Below, one piece after another: positions 1 to 9,019 of a DNA stretch of 64,000 nucleotides (the first letter of the stretch is position 1; every line of letters begins with the position of its first letter). The position numbers were made by a program, and so were the translations under genes. The DNA is from Streptomyces abyssalis (lineage in GTDB: Bacteria > Actinomycetota > Actinomycetes > Streptomycetales > Streptomycetaceae). The notes below the pieces were generated by a model that was given only the letters and a program-made list of their open reading frames with translations, did not search any database and was not told the DNA's origin. The stretch lies in contig NZ_LJGT01000038.1 of the NCBI RefSeq assembly GCF_001751365.1, forward strand, positions 1,155,540 to 1,219,539, read 5' to 3'.

Positions 1-243
1 CCACAGCGCGGGGGCAGCATCGTAGTCAAGACCTGCAACGGGAGTGACGACCAACGGTGGCTTGCGACCCCGGACACCGACGGCGGCACCAACTGGTGGC
101 AATACCGCCCGAAGACCGACAAGAGTCTGGCAATGACGCTCAAGAGTTATGTGGGCCCCGGTGCGTGGGACCACCTCTACCTCGACACTGCCTACAAGTA
201 CCCGAGCGCCGACCGCCTGTGGAAGTTCGAGCCGAACTCCTGA
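1..243 (+). CDS. C-terminal end of a probable extracellular lectin-like protein (partial)
   Basis: An open frame runs from the window edge to TGA at 241-243, so only the last 80 residues are visible and the start lies outside. The piece contains CNGSDDQRWLA, which resembles the Cys plus QxW pattern of ricin-type beta-trefoil repeats, and it is rich in Trp, Tyr and Gly (TNWWQYRP near the middle, LWKFEPNS at the end), as secreted carbohydrate-binding proteins often are. A strong hairpin follows at 274-308. Function is not established; it could equally be the tail of another extracellular protein. The frame is well supported by its codon bias and clean stop, the family only weakly. Confidence 0.55.
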   Translation, partial: PQRGGSIVVKTCNGSDDQRWLATPDTDGGTNWWQYRPKTDKSLAMTLKSYVGPGAWDHLYLDTAYKYPSADRLWKFEPNS

Positions 244-273
244 TCCGCTCACCGAGTTGAACGCGACCATGCT

Positions 274-308
274 TTCCCTCACCCGACACCTCATGCCGGG
301 TGAGGGAA
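274..308 (+). terminator. Hairpin terminator after the partial lectin-like gene
   Basis: A perfect 12-bp inverted repeat (TTCCCTCACCCG at 274-285 and its complement at 297-308) with an 11-nt loop sits 31 bp past the stop codon. There is no U tract, as is usual for Streptomyces terminators. Confidence 0.75.
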
Positions 309-559
309 TGCGTGGCGTACAGGTTGCTGAGAGCAATGCTCGTCGCTGACACCCATAGCTGACACCAACAGGGGCGGACAGCGGCGGTCGGCAGCGAACT
401 CGGAGGGACCGCTCATCGTGGTCGGGAGCGGATTGACCGCAACTTAAGACCCCACGTCGTCGACCTGATAAGGATGTGGCCATCCGTGCCCCTGCCGTGC
501 CCCATCCACCGGTAAGCCACGGGGAACCGCAGTCACCGACGGGCAGCGCCCACGACAAC

Positions 560-590
560 GGCCCTCGACCGACTTGCCTGGTCGGGGGCC
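560..590 (-). terminator. Hairpin just downstream of the tRNA-Ser fragment
   Basis: An 11-bp inverted repeat (560-570 with 580-590, one G:U pair) and a 9-nt loop lies 20 bp past the 3' end of the tRNA-Ser remnant on the minus strand. This is where a tRNA terminator would be. Its presence suggests that the DNA to the left is the original flank of that tRNA gene. Confidence 0.65.
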
Positions 591-609
591 GAGTTGCCTG
601 CTCACAGCG

Positions 610-663
610 CGGAGGCGGTGGGATTTGAACCCACGGAGACATCGCTGCCTCGACGGTTTCAAG
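610..663 (-). pseudogene. 3' half of a tRNA-Ser gene (probable attachment-site scar)
   Basis: Read on the minus strand, the piece holds an anticodon loop CTTGAAA (TGA, serine; 663-657), a long variable arm with a GAGGC/GTCTC stem, a perfect T arm GTGGGTTCAAATCCCAC (634-618), the acceptor strand CGCCTCC and a G discriminator at 610. This is a class II serine tRNA. The 5' half is missing: the bases before the anticodon loop do not pair with the CCGTC after it, and no GGAGGCG acceptor strand or D arm is found upstream. Keeping only the segment from anticodon loop to 3' end is typical of the duplicated core left by tyrosine integrases. It cannot give a working tRNA. It also creates the misleading GFEPT reading in the opposite frame. 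Confidence 0.72.
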
Positions 664-713
664 TTCGTGGCCCGCCTTTAGGCTCATGCCCTGTTCCGCT
701 GGGCCGGTGCCCG

Positions 714-1292
714 TCAGAGCGGTGCGAGGAGCATCAGGATCTCGTCGCGGTCGTCCCCGTCTGCGAGCCGGAGGGCGCCGGGCCATCGGCCGATTTCTCT
801 CCATCCGAGACGTCCGTAGAAGTGCTCCAGTCCGGCCTTGGCCCGGGCGGCGAGGTGGAGTTGTTCCAGGCCCATTTCGTCCCGGGCGATGCGGTGGACC
901 TCGCGCATCATTGTGACGCCGAAACCCTGCCCCTGCACTGTCGGCCGGGTCTGTACGTGGTGCAGTGTTCCCCAGTGCGCGATCAGCTCGAAGGTGTCGC
1001 GCCGGACGCTGAGCCAGCCGACCAGTTCGTCGGAGTGCCAGGCGGTGAGCAGTCGACTGGTGTCCGGTGCCAGCCCGTCCGCGATCCTCTCGACGGCGGG
1101 CACTGCGTGCGACCGATCGATGGGTGGGAAGGGGAAGCCGGCTGCGCCGCCGGCGTTGGTGACCTCCACCCAGCAGTCCGCGAGCGCTTCCCGCAGTTGC
1201 GGCGTGACTTGGTCAGGCGCTGTGCACTGCTTGAGGACCAGCGGGCAGCTGGCGGCGGCCTTTCTCATCGGGCTGATCGTTTCATCGGGCAC
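714..1292 (-). CDS. GNAT family N-acetyltransferase
   Basis: A 192-residue protein with the GNAT fold pattern: the acetyl-CoA pyrophosphate-binding motif A reads QGQGFG (about residues 120-125), followed by the helix MMREVHRIAR, and the C-terminal FYGRLGW (about 158-164) is the usual motif B ending. The substrate is unknown. GTG at 1292 is preferred because GAGG lies 8 nt upstream; a GTG at 1301 is also in frame. The start overlaps the stop of the transporter gene upstream (1282), so the two are probably translated from one mRNA. It lies just inside the tRNA scar, so it may belong to acquired DNA. Confidence 0.85.
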   Translation of the reverse strand: MPDETISPMRKAAASCPLVLKQCTAPDQVTPQLREALADCWVEVTNAGGAAGFPFPPIDRSHAVPAVERIADGLAPDTSRLLTAWHSDELVGWLSVRRDTFELIAHWGTLHHVQTRPTVQGQGFGVTMMREVHRIARDEMGLEQLHLAARAKAGLEHFYGRLGWREIGRWPGALRLADGDDRDEILMLLAPL

Positions 1293-2385
1293 TGACAGCA
1301 CCTCTTCGTGTCGTCATCGGATGATCAGCCGGGGCGTGGTGCCTGAGGGGTGCGTGCGGGTCGTCGCCGGTCGGGGTGTGGTCGGTGTGCACTGTTGCGG
1401 CGGTCAGCCGAGGTACCGCGTGGATCAGGGCGTGTTCGGCCTCGACCGCCAGCCGGTGCGCGGTCACGACGGTCAGGTGCGGGTCGACGACGATGTCCGC
1501 CTCTGCGCGCAGTGCGTGACCGATCCATCGCATTCGCACCTGGCCCACTCCTCGGACGCCGTCGACCTCACGCAGCGCGTTCTCCGCGCGCTCGACCAAG
1601 TGCGGATCGACGGAGTCCATCAGGCGCCGGTACACCTCTCGCGCCGCGTCCTTGAGGACGAACAGGATGGCCGCGGTGATGAGCAGGCCGATGACCGGGT
1701 CCGCGTACCGCCAGCCGAGGGCCGCGCCTCCCGCGCCGAGGAGAACGGCGAGGGAGGTGAAGCCGTCGGTGCGTGCGTGCAGGCCGTCGGCGACCAGAGC
1801 GGCTGAACCGATCCGCCGCCCGGTGCGGATGCGGTAGCGGGCAACCCACTCATTGCCCACGAAACCCGCGAGGGCCGCGGCAGCGACAGCCCACAGGTGG
1901 CTGATGTCCCGGGGGTGGAACAGCCGGTCCAGTGCTGCCCATGCCGCGAGGGCCGCAGAGGCGGCGATGGTGACGACGATGAGGATGCCGGCCAGGTCCT
2001 CGGCGCGGCCATAGCCATATGTGTAGCGGCGATTGGCCGCTCGTCGCCCGAGCACGAATGCGATGGCCAATGGCAGGGCGGTCAGCGCGTCTGCGGCATT
2101 GTGAATCGTGTCCCCGAGCAGGGCTACCGAGCCGGACACGGCGACGATGACCGCTTGGATCAGGGTGGTGAGGCCGAGAACGGTGAGAGAGATCCACAGC
2201 GTGCGCATCCCTTCCCGGGAGGTCTCCATTGCTGCATCCACCTTGTCAGCGGCCTCATGGCTGTGCGGCGTGAGGACGTGGGCGAACCGGTGCCGGAGTC
2301 TCGCTTTTCGGGACCCCCGTTCGTGCCCGTGATCGTGGTGGTGGCCGGTGGTGTGATCGTGCTGTTTCCCCTCCATGCCAGACAC
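1282..2385 (-). CDS. Cation diffusion facilitator (CDF) metal exporter
   Basis: A 367-residue membrane protein that should export divalent metal (Zn, Co, Fe or Mn type) in exchange for protons. The N terminus is His-rich (HTTGHHHDHGH, about 11-21), a likely metal sensor or chelator. Six transmembrane segments follow. The two metal-site motifs are seen as GDTIHNAAD (about 91-99, Asp and Asp) and ADGLHARTD (about 199-207, the HxxxD pair), and a cytoplasmic dimer domain with DGVRGVGQVRMR follows the last segment. Start is GTG at 2385 or ATG at 2376; neither has a clear ribosome site. The promoter region upstream contains two palindromes, suggesting metal-responsive control. Confidence 0.9.
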   Translation of the reverse strand: MSGMEGKQHDHTTGHHHDHGHERGSRKARLRHRFAHVLTPHSHEAADKVDAAMETSREGMRTLWISLTVLGLTTLIQAVIVAVSGSVALLGDTIHNAADALTALPLAIAFVLGRRAANRRYTYGYGRAEDLAGILIVVTIAASAALAAWAALDRLFHPRDISHLWAVAAAALAGFVGNEWVARYRIRTGRRIGSAALVADGLHARTDGFTSLAVLLGAGGAALGWRYADPVIGLLITAAILFVLKDAAREVYRRLMDSVDPHLVERAENALREVDGVRGVGQVRMRWIGHALRAEADIVVDPHLTVVTAHRLAVEAEHALIHAVPRLTAATVHTDHTPTGDDPHAPLRHHAPADHPMTTRRGAVSAR

Positions 2386-2438
2386 CGTGGCACAGAGATC
2401 CCATTGCAGCTACAGCCGTCATACCTACTCTGACCAGC

Positions 2439-2471
2439 TGCGATACAGTCGCAATTACCCTTGGGGGGTAT
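2439..2471 (-). promoter_or_regulatory. Tandem palindromes in the CDF exporter promoter region
   Basis: Two adjacent inverted repeats lie 54-86 bp upstream of the CDF start: TGCGA-N5-TCGCA (2439-2453) and TACCC-N5-GGGTA (2456-2470). The second, with its G/C tract flanked by TAC and GTA, resembles operators of CsoR/RcnR-type metal sensors. No sensor gene is seen next to it. The assignment as an operator is inferred. Confidence 0.45.
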
Positions 2472-2578
2472 CAGCGTGGCTCGACCACGGACAGAGACTG
2501 CACCAAGGCATGAAGGCGTTTCTTGAGCTTGTTGCTGGCGGTTTGGAGAAGGGCTGGACTGCCTCGTCGGCTCGTCGG

Positions 2579-3163
2579 CTACTGCGGCTCGTCACAAGCC
2601 GGTGCCTGGGGGACGTCCCTGCCGTGTTTGGTCAGCGCGCAGACGGTTTGCAGGGTGATCTTCCATTTCTTGTCCTGGAGGACGGCTCCACCAGGGTCAC
2701 CGTCTTCGAGCGCCTGCCCGTCCAGAGTGAGCCGGTATGCGACTTCGGCGTCCTGGGAGCTGCGGAAGGTCACGCTGGTCGTCGCGGCTCGGAGTTCTTT
2801 GGAGCGCTGGTCGGTGAAGAGCGGCCGGATCATCAGTTCGTTCTGCTCGCCGTCCTCGACGAGGTCGACCTTCTCATCGACGGATGTTCCGGGGTCGAAG
2901 AACTTCTGCCATGCGTTCCTGACCTCTGACTCGGCCCGGAGAGGGTGTTCCGGTGCGCTGCCGGTGGGGGTCGGGGATTTCGACTGTGGTGGCGACGTGC
3001 TGGCGTCCGGCGAGGGGCGGCTGCTTGAGGAGGCTGGTTTCGGGCTCGTGGAGTCGTCGGGGCGCCCCTTGTCCTCACCGTCCGAGCAGCCGCCGACAAG
3101 AACGAGTGCAGCAACGGCAGCGGGCAGGTGGCGAGCGAGCTGACACCGTGCGGGCGAGGCCAT
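2579..3163 (-). CDS. MTB12-like lipoprotein
   Basis: A 194-residue exported lipoprotein. The signal peptide ends in the lipobox LVGGC with the lipidated cysteine at residue 26, followed by a long Ser/Pro/Thr linker (about 35-80) and a compact C-terminal domain that begins with RNAWQKFFDPGTSVDEKV. This resembles the NTF2-like domain of the mycobacterial low-molecular-weight antigen MTB12/CFP-2, where a short helix and FFDP motif precede a curved sheet. Its function is unknown. ATG at 3163 is chosen because GGAG lies 6 nt before it; an ATG at 3184 is in frame but has no ribosome site. It appears monocistronic. Confidence 0.8.
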   Translation of the reverse strand: MASPARCQLARHLPAAVAALVLVGGCSDGEDKGRPDDSTSPKPASSSSRPSPDASTSPPQSKSPTPTGSAPEHPLRAESEVRNAWQKFFDPGTSVDEKVDLVEDGEQNELMIRPLFTDQRSKELRAATTSVTFRSSQDAEVAYRLTLDGQALEDGDPGGAVLQDKKWKITLQTVCALTKHGRDVPQAPACDEPQ

Positions 3164-3447
3164 GATTTCTCCTCTGTACGCCACGACAGACCTACCCGAA
3201 TCACCCGGCCCTCACCCGTGGACGAACGTCGGTCGCAGCGGTAGGTACAGCAGGGTCCCCCGAGGGGCCCGTGCACGGGGACGCGGCATGTCACGCCCCC
3301 TCGACTGCGCACCCGGACCGTGAGCCGTCGAGGCAGACGACGGCGCACAGCGCACACCCGACCGACGGTACCGACCAACCACAACTGCGAGCAGTCCAGG
3401 TCGGTGAAGATCAGCCGTCGCGGTGCCGGTCGGCTATCGAGAGCCGA

Positions 3448-3484
3448 AGCCGGCACCGGACGAAGTACACATCCGGTGCCGGCT
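3448..3484 (-). terminator. thiC terminator hairpin
   Basis: A perfect 13-bp inverted repeat (AGCCGGCACCGGA at 3448-3460, complement 3472-3484) with an 11-nt loop lies 17 bp past the thiC stop. The rest of 3164-3447 holds no gene that I can support; part of it must carry the lipoprotein promoter. Confidence 0.75.
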
Positions 3485-3500
3485 CCTCAACAACGCTCTA

Positions 3501-5446
<1,946 letters not shown>

Positions 5447-5533
5447 CGGTGTGCAAAGGCACCGCCACGCTAGTCGTATGACCTCGGTGATGAACAGACC
5501 ACCCTTCGGCCAGAGCTTTGCGATGATCGGGGC

Positions 5534-7165
5534 GTGACTCCGACTCCGCGGTCCCCCTGGGACCGGCACGCACCAGGCTCCTCCGAAGCCGCTCCGGTTC
5601 CGGTTCCGGGACAGGAGCGCGACGGGGCGCACACACCGGCCCGCGCACAGGCGCACCCGCACGGGCAACCGCACCCGCACGGGCAACCGCACCCGCACGG
5701 GCAACCGCCGCCACCGCCCCCGCACGCACATGCGCACGGGCATGCGCACGCGCACGGCCACGGCCCGCCCGCACCCGTCTCGCGGCATCTGCGCAAGGTC
5801 ATCGGGGCGGTGCTGATCCCCTTCGCCGTGGCCGTCATCGCCGGGCTCGTGCTGCTGTGGCCGGGCGGGGTGCCGGAGAAGGGCGGCCCTGAAGGAGTGG
5901 GCTTCGACCGGCCGACTCTGCCGGCGCGCGTGACCGCGGTGCAGGTCGTCGACTGCAAGGACGTCAACGCACAGCCGCCGGAGCAGCAGCCGGGCCAGTC
6001 CGGGGGCCAGTCCGCGGGCGCGGGGGGCCAGGACGGTGCGGGCAAGGGCGGCGGCACCTGCAAGAAGGCGACCGTCGAGGTCGCAGCAGGCAAGGACAAG
6101 GGCAGCACGTTCACCGAGGTCGTCCCCCCGGACGCCACCCGCACCTTCTCGACCGGGCAGGAAGTGGTCGTCGCGTACTCCGCGAAGGCGCCGAAGGAAC
6201 TGCGCTACAGCGTCATCGACGTCGACCGGAAGCTGCCGATGGTCCTGCTCGCGGGCGTCTTCGCGCTGTTCGTCGTCCTCGTGGGACGGCTGCGCGGCGT
6301 GCGGGCGCTGGTCGGCCTCGCACTGAGCTTCGCCGTGCTGAGCCTGTTCATCCTGCCCGCGATACTTCAGGGGTCGAATCCCCTGGTGGTGGCCGTCGTC
6401 GGGGGCAGCGCGATCATGCTGGCGACGTTGTATCTGTGCCACGGGCTGTCCGCCCGTACCTCCGTGGCCGTCCTGGGCACGCTGATCTCACTGCTGCTGA
6501 TCGGCGTGCTCGGCTCGCTCTTCATCGGCTGGGCGCATCTGACGGGCAACACCGACGACCAGACGGGCCTGGTGCACGGCCTCTTCCCCGGCATCGGCAT
6601 TCAGGGCCTGCTGCTGGCCGGAGTGCTGATCGGCTCGCTGGGCGTGCTGGACGACGTGACCGTCACGCAGACCTCGGCGGTGTGGGAGCTGAAGGAGGCC
6701 GATCCGGGCGCCGGCTGGCGGAAGCTGTACGGAGCGGCGATGCGCATCGGCCGCGACCACATCGCCTCCGTGGTCAACACCCTGGTGCTGGCCTACGCGG
6801 GTGCGGCGCTGCCGCTGATGCTGCTGTTCTCCATCGCCCGCAGCGGCGTGACGACGGTGGCGACGAGCGAGGTCGTCGCGGAGGAGATCGTCCGTACGCT
6901 CGTCGGCTCGATCGGGCTGGTCGCCTCGGTGCCGGTGACGACGATGCTGGCCGCCCTGGTGGTCTCCTCCGACCGGCACCGTCCGGCGGCCGCCGGGTCT
7001 CCGGCCGGGCCGCCGGTGCCGTCCGCGGCGGGCGGCGCGGGCGGCGCGGGCGTCACCGCGGGGCCACCCGCAGGCGCGGACCCGTCCGTCCGTACGGCAG
7101 TGCCCGTACGTGCGGAGACCGAGGTCACCACTCGTCGCGGCGGGAAGAGGAGGAAGCCGAAGTGA
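5534..7165 (+). CDS. YibE/F family membrane protein with a His-rich N terminus
   Basis: A 543-residue membrane protein. Residues 41-76 contain 13 histidines, first in three HPHGQP units and then in a run of HAH/HGH pairs, all before the first transmembrane segment (about 88-107). An extracytoplasmic loop with two cysteines follows (about 135-215), then six or seven hydrophobic segments and the YibE/F core VLDDVTVTQTSAVWEL. YibE/F proteins are of unknown function in general. The His tail could bind Zn, Ni or Cu; this is inferred. Start is GTG with no ribosome site and a GATGAT hexamer six nt upstream, so it may be leaderless. The 3' end overlaps the convergent DUF5326 gene by 41 bp. Confidence 0.88.
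   Translation: MTPTPRSPWDRHAPGSSEAAPVPVPGQERDGAHTPARAQAHPHGQPHPHGQPHPHGQPPPPPPHAHAHGHAHAHGHGPPAPVSRHLRKVIGAVLIPFAVAVIAGLVLLWPGGVPEKGGPEGVGFDRPTLPARVTAVQVVDCKDVNAQPPEQQPGQSGGQSAGAGGQDGAGKGGGTCKKATVEVAAGKDKGSTFTEVVPPDATRTFSTGQEVVVAYSAKAPKELRYSVIDVDRKLPMVLLAGVFALFVVLVGRLRGVRALVGLALSFAVLSLFILPAILQGSNPLVVAVVGGSAIMLATLYLCHGLSARTSVAVLGTLISLLLIGVLGSLFIGWAHLTGNTDDQTGLVHGLFPGIGIQGLLLAGVLIGSLGVLDDVTVTQTSAVWELKEADPGAGWRKLYGAAMRIGRDHIASVVNTLVLAYAGAALPLMLLFSIARSGVTTVATSEVVAEEIVRTLVGSIGLVASVPVTTMLAALVVSSDRHRPAAAGSPAGPPVPSAAGGAGGAGVTAGPPAGADPSVRTAVPVRAETEVTTRRGGKRRKPK
5654..5707 (+). repeat. Three 18-bp tandem repeats encoding HPHGQP
   Basis: The unit CACCCGCACGGGCAACCG occurs three times without a mismatch at 5654-5671, 5672-5689 and 5690-5707. 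It is in frame and codes for HPHGQP in the YibE/F protein. Perfect identity points to recent expansion by slippage. Confidence 0.95.
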
Positions 7166-7349
7166 AGTGACGCACGAGGTAGATGAGACCGCCGACCAGG
7201 GCGGCGAAGATCAGCACCTTGAAGAGAACACCGATCAGGAAGCCGACGATGCTGGCGATCAGGCCGCCGAAGACTATGACGGCGACGACCGGGATCGCGA
7301 CCCACTTCACCCACCACGGCAGGCTTCTCATGATCCCTTTGGCGTCCAT
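7125..7349 (-). CDS. DUF5326-like small membrane protein
   Basis: A 74-residue protein with two closely spaced hydrophobic helices (VKWVAIPVVAVIVFGGLIA and an adjacent second helix that runs to LVGGLIYLVRHF), an N-terminal Trp pair and a charged SSRRDEW end. It resembles the small DUF5326 proteins of Streptomyces, whose function is unknown. ATG at 7349 is chosen because AGGAG lies 7 nt upstream; the frame extends further 5' but without coding character. The end overlaps the convergent YibE/F gene by 41 bp. Confidence 0.8.
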   Translation of the reverse strand: MDAKGIMRSLPWWVKWVAIPVVAVIVFGGLIASIVGFLIGVLFKVLIFAALVGGLIYLVRHFTSASSSSRRDEW

Positions 7350-7596
7350 GCTCGGCTCCTGTCGGCAGGGCCGGACCGCTCGTCGCGGACCGGCACGGTA
7401 CGGCTGCGCCGGCGGCACCACTCCGCCGCCGCTCACCACCGATGCTAGAGCGCCCGGGAGCGTGCCGGGAGTGCCGACGACCCCGGCCCTTCCCTGAACC
7501 GTCCCCCACCGGGACCCTGAGCCGCCAGGACCTGCAACGGCACCCCACGGCACGGCACGGCACCACACGGCACGCGTGCACGCTCGACCGGCCCGC

Positions 7597-7914
7597 TCAG
7601 CTCTCCGGCGGCGCGAAGACGACCATCACCCGCAGGTCCTCGGCGATGTGGTGGAACTTGTGCGGCACCCCGGCAGGCACGTAGACGATGCTGCCCCGCG
7701 CGACCGCGGTCGTCTCGTTCCCCACGGTGATCGCGCCGCGGCCGCTGACGACGAAGTACACCTCGTCCTGCTTGTGCGGCTGCTGGGTGTCGGCCGTGCC
7801 CCGGTCCAGCGCGTAGAGCCCGACGGACATGTGGCGCTCCCGCAGGAACTGAAGGTACGCCCCGTCGTGCACGAGCCGCTGCGCCTCCAGCTCCTCCAGC
7901 CGGAACTCCTTCAT
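7597..7914 (-). CDS. Single-domain cupin protein
   Basis: A 105-residue cupin. Motif 1 is seen as HKQDEVYFVVSGRGAITVG and motif 2 as PAGVPHKFHH, giving the His and Glu ligands of a metal-binding beta barrel. Such small cupins may be dioxygenases, isomerases or ligand sensors; substrate cannot be predicted. ATG at 7914 is preferred over GTG at 7926. It lies between two small membrane protein genes and is not obviously part of an operon. Confidence 0.88.
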   Translation of the reverse strand: MKEFRLEELEAQRLVHDGAYLQFLRERHMSVGLYALDRGTADTQQPHKQDEVYFVVSGRGAITVGNETTAVARGSIVYVPAGVPHKFHHIAEDLRVMVVFAPPES

Positions 7915-8018
7915 ATCCCCGCCCACCCCTTGTCCTTCGTCTCATCCCGCTCGTACGCCGGTGGCCGACTTTACGGCCCACCTGTGACCCGGGAGTCCGG
8001 CTCTGCCACGATCACACC

Positions 8019-8396
8019 ATGACGAACTTCCTCATCAAGACGCTCGCGAACGCGGCCGCCCTCGCGGTGGCCACCTGGCTGGTGTCCGGCATCGAACTCA
8101 CCGGCACCGACACCGGCTCGAAGACGGTGACCCTGATAGTCGTGGCGTTGATCTTCGGCGTCGTGAACTTCGTGGTCAAGCCGCTTCTGAAGTTCATCTC
8201 GCTGCCGCTTCTGGTGCTCACCCTCGGCCTGTTCACGCTGGTGATCAACGCACTGATGCTGATGCTCACCTCCTGGGTGGCGGACCAGCTCGACGTGAGC
8301 TTCCATGTGGACGGCTTCGGTACGGCGTTCCTCGGCGGCCTGATCATCTCGATCGTGGCGTGGGCGCTCCACATGGTCCTCCCCGACCGGGACTGA
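8019..8396 (+). CDS. Phage holin family 4-like membrane protein
   Basis: A 125-residue protein with four transmembrane segments and the conserved NFVVKPLLKFISLPL, GLFTLVINALMLMLTSW stretches of the Phage_holin_4 (DUF360/YvlD-like) family. Despite the name, these are chromosomal proteins with no proven lytic role. The start ATG has no good ribosome site, and CACGAT lies 8 nt upstream. It precedes the phosphatase gene by 44 bp on the same strand, so they may be co-transcribed. Confidence 0.88.
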   Translation: MTNFLIKTLANAAALAVATWLVSGIELTGTDTGSKTVTLIVVALIFGVVNFVVKPLLKFISLPLLVLTLGLFTLVINALMLMLTSWVADQLDVSFHVDGFGTAFLGGLIISIVAWALHMVLPDRD

Positions 8397-8440
8397 CGGA
8401 CGAAGCGACCGAGGACGCACACAGCGAGCACGGAGAGCGC

Positions 8441-9019
8441 ATGGACACCTTCAGCGTCTGTTTCGTCTGCACCGGCAACATCTGCCGGTCGCCCATGGCC
8501 GAGGCCGTCTTCCGCTCCCATGTGACGGACGCGGGTCTTCAGGGCCGGGTCACGGTGTCCAGCGCCGGCACCGGCGGGTGGCACGTCGGCGATCCGGCCG
8601 ACCCGCGCACGGCCGGCGCGCTGGAGTCCGCCGGATACGAACTGGTCCACTCCGCAAGGCAGTTCGACCCCGGCTGGTTCGACGAGTACGACCTGGTCGT
8701 GGCCCTCGACGAGGGGCACGAGCGCGAACTGCGCGCCATGGCCCCCACCCCGCGGGACGCCGCGAAGGTACGGCTGCTGCGCAGCTACGACCCGACCGCC
8801 TCGGAGCGCGACGGCTTCGGGCTGGACGTGCCCGACCCGTACTACGGCGGCACCCAGGGCTTCGACGACGTGCTGCGGCTCGTGGAGGCCGCCGTGCCCG
8901 GCCTGCTCTCCGAGGTGGCCGCGACGCTGGACGGCGGCGAGAGACCCGTGGAGGGCGGGCACGCCGCCGGCGCCGCGCGGGGCGCGTCCGGCGACCGGCA
9001 CCGGGAAGAGGCCGGCTGA
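8441..9019 (+). CDS. Low-molecular-weight protein-tyrosine-phosphatase-like enzyme
   Basis: A 192-residue member of the LMW-PTP family. The P-loop CTGNICRS (Cys10 nucleophile, Arg16, Ser17) is intact, and the general-acid loop appears as DPYYGG. ATG at 8441 is chosen from homology; the frame is open upstream. Its TGA overlaps the ATG of the fructosamine-kinase gene (TGATG at 9017-9021), so the two are translationally coupled. Members next to such kinases have been shown in other bacteria and plants to act on sugar phosphates such as ribulosamine or erythrulosamine phosphates, so a deglycation role is at least as likely as protein dephosphorylation. The last 25 residues are a low-complexity tail. 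Confidence 0.92.
   Translation: MDTFSVCFVCTGNICRSPMAEAVFRSHVTDAGLQGRVTVSSAGTGGWHVGDPADPRTAGALESAGYELVHSARQFDPGWFDEYDLVVALDEGHERELRAMAPTPRDAAKVRLLRSYDPTASERDGFGLDVPDPYYGGTQGFDDVLRLVEAAVPGLLSEVAATLDGGERPVEGGHAAGAARGASGDRHREEAG

Noticed and set aside
594..1295. Open frame starting MPAHSAEAVGFEPT
   Set aside because: The GFEPT peptide is the classic false translation of a tRNA T arm; the rest is antisense to the GNAT gene.
5654..5707. CRISPR-like repeats
   Set aside because: The units are contiguous with no spacers, in frame, and code for HPHGQP.
6370..6386. tRNA T-arm-like GGGGTCGAATCCCC
   Set aside because: It is inside the YibE/F coding sequence (LQGSNPLVV) and no acceptor, D or anticodon arm surrounds it.
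8019..8396. Phage remnant suggested by the holin-like name
   Set aside because: The family is widespread in chromosomes and no lysis, capsid or integrase genes are near.
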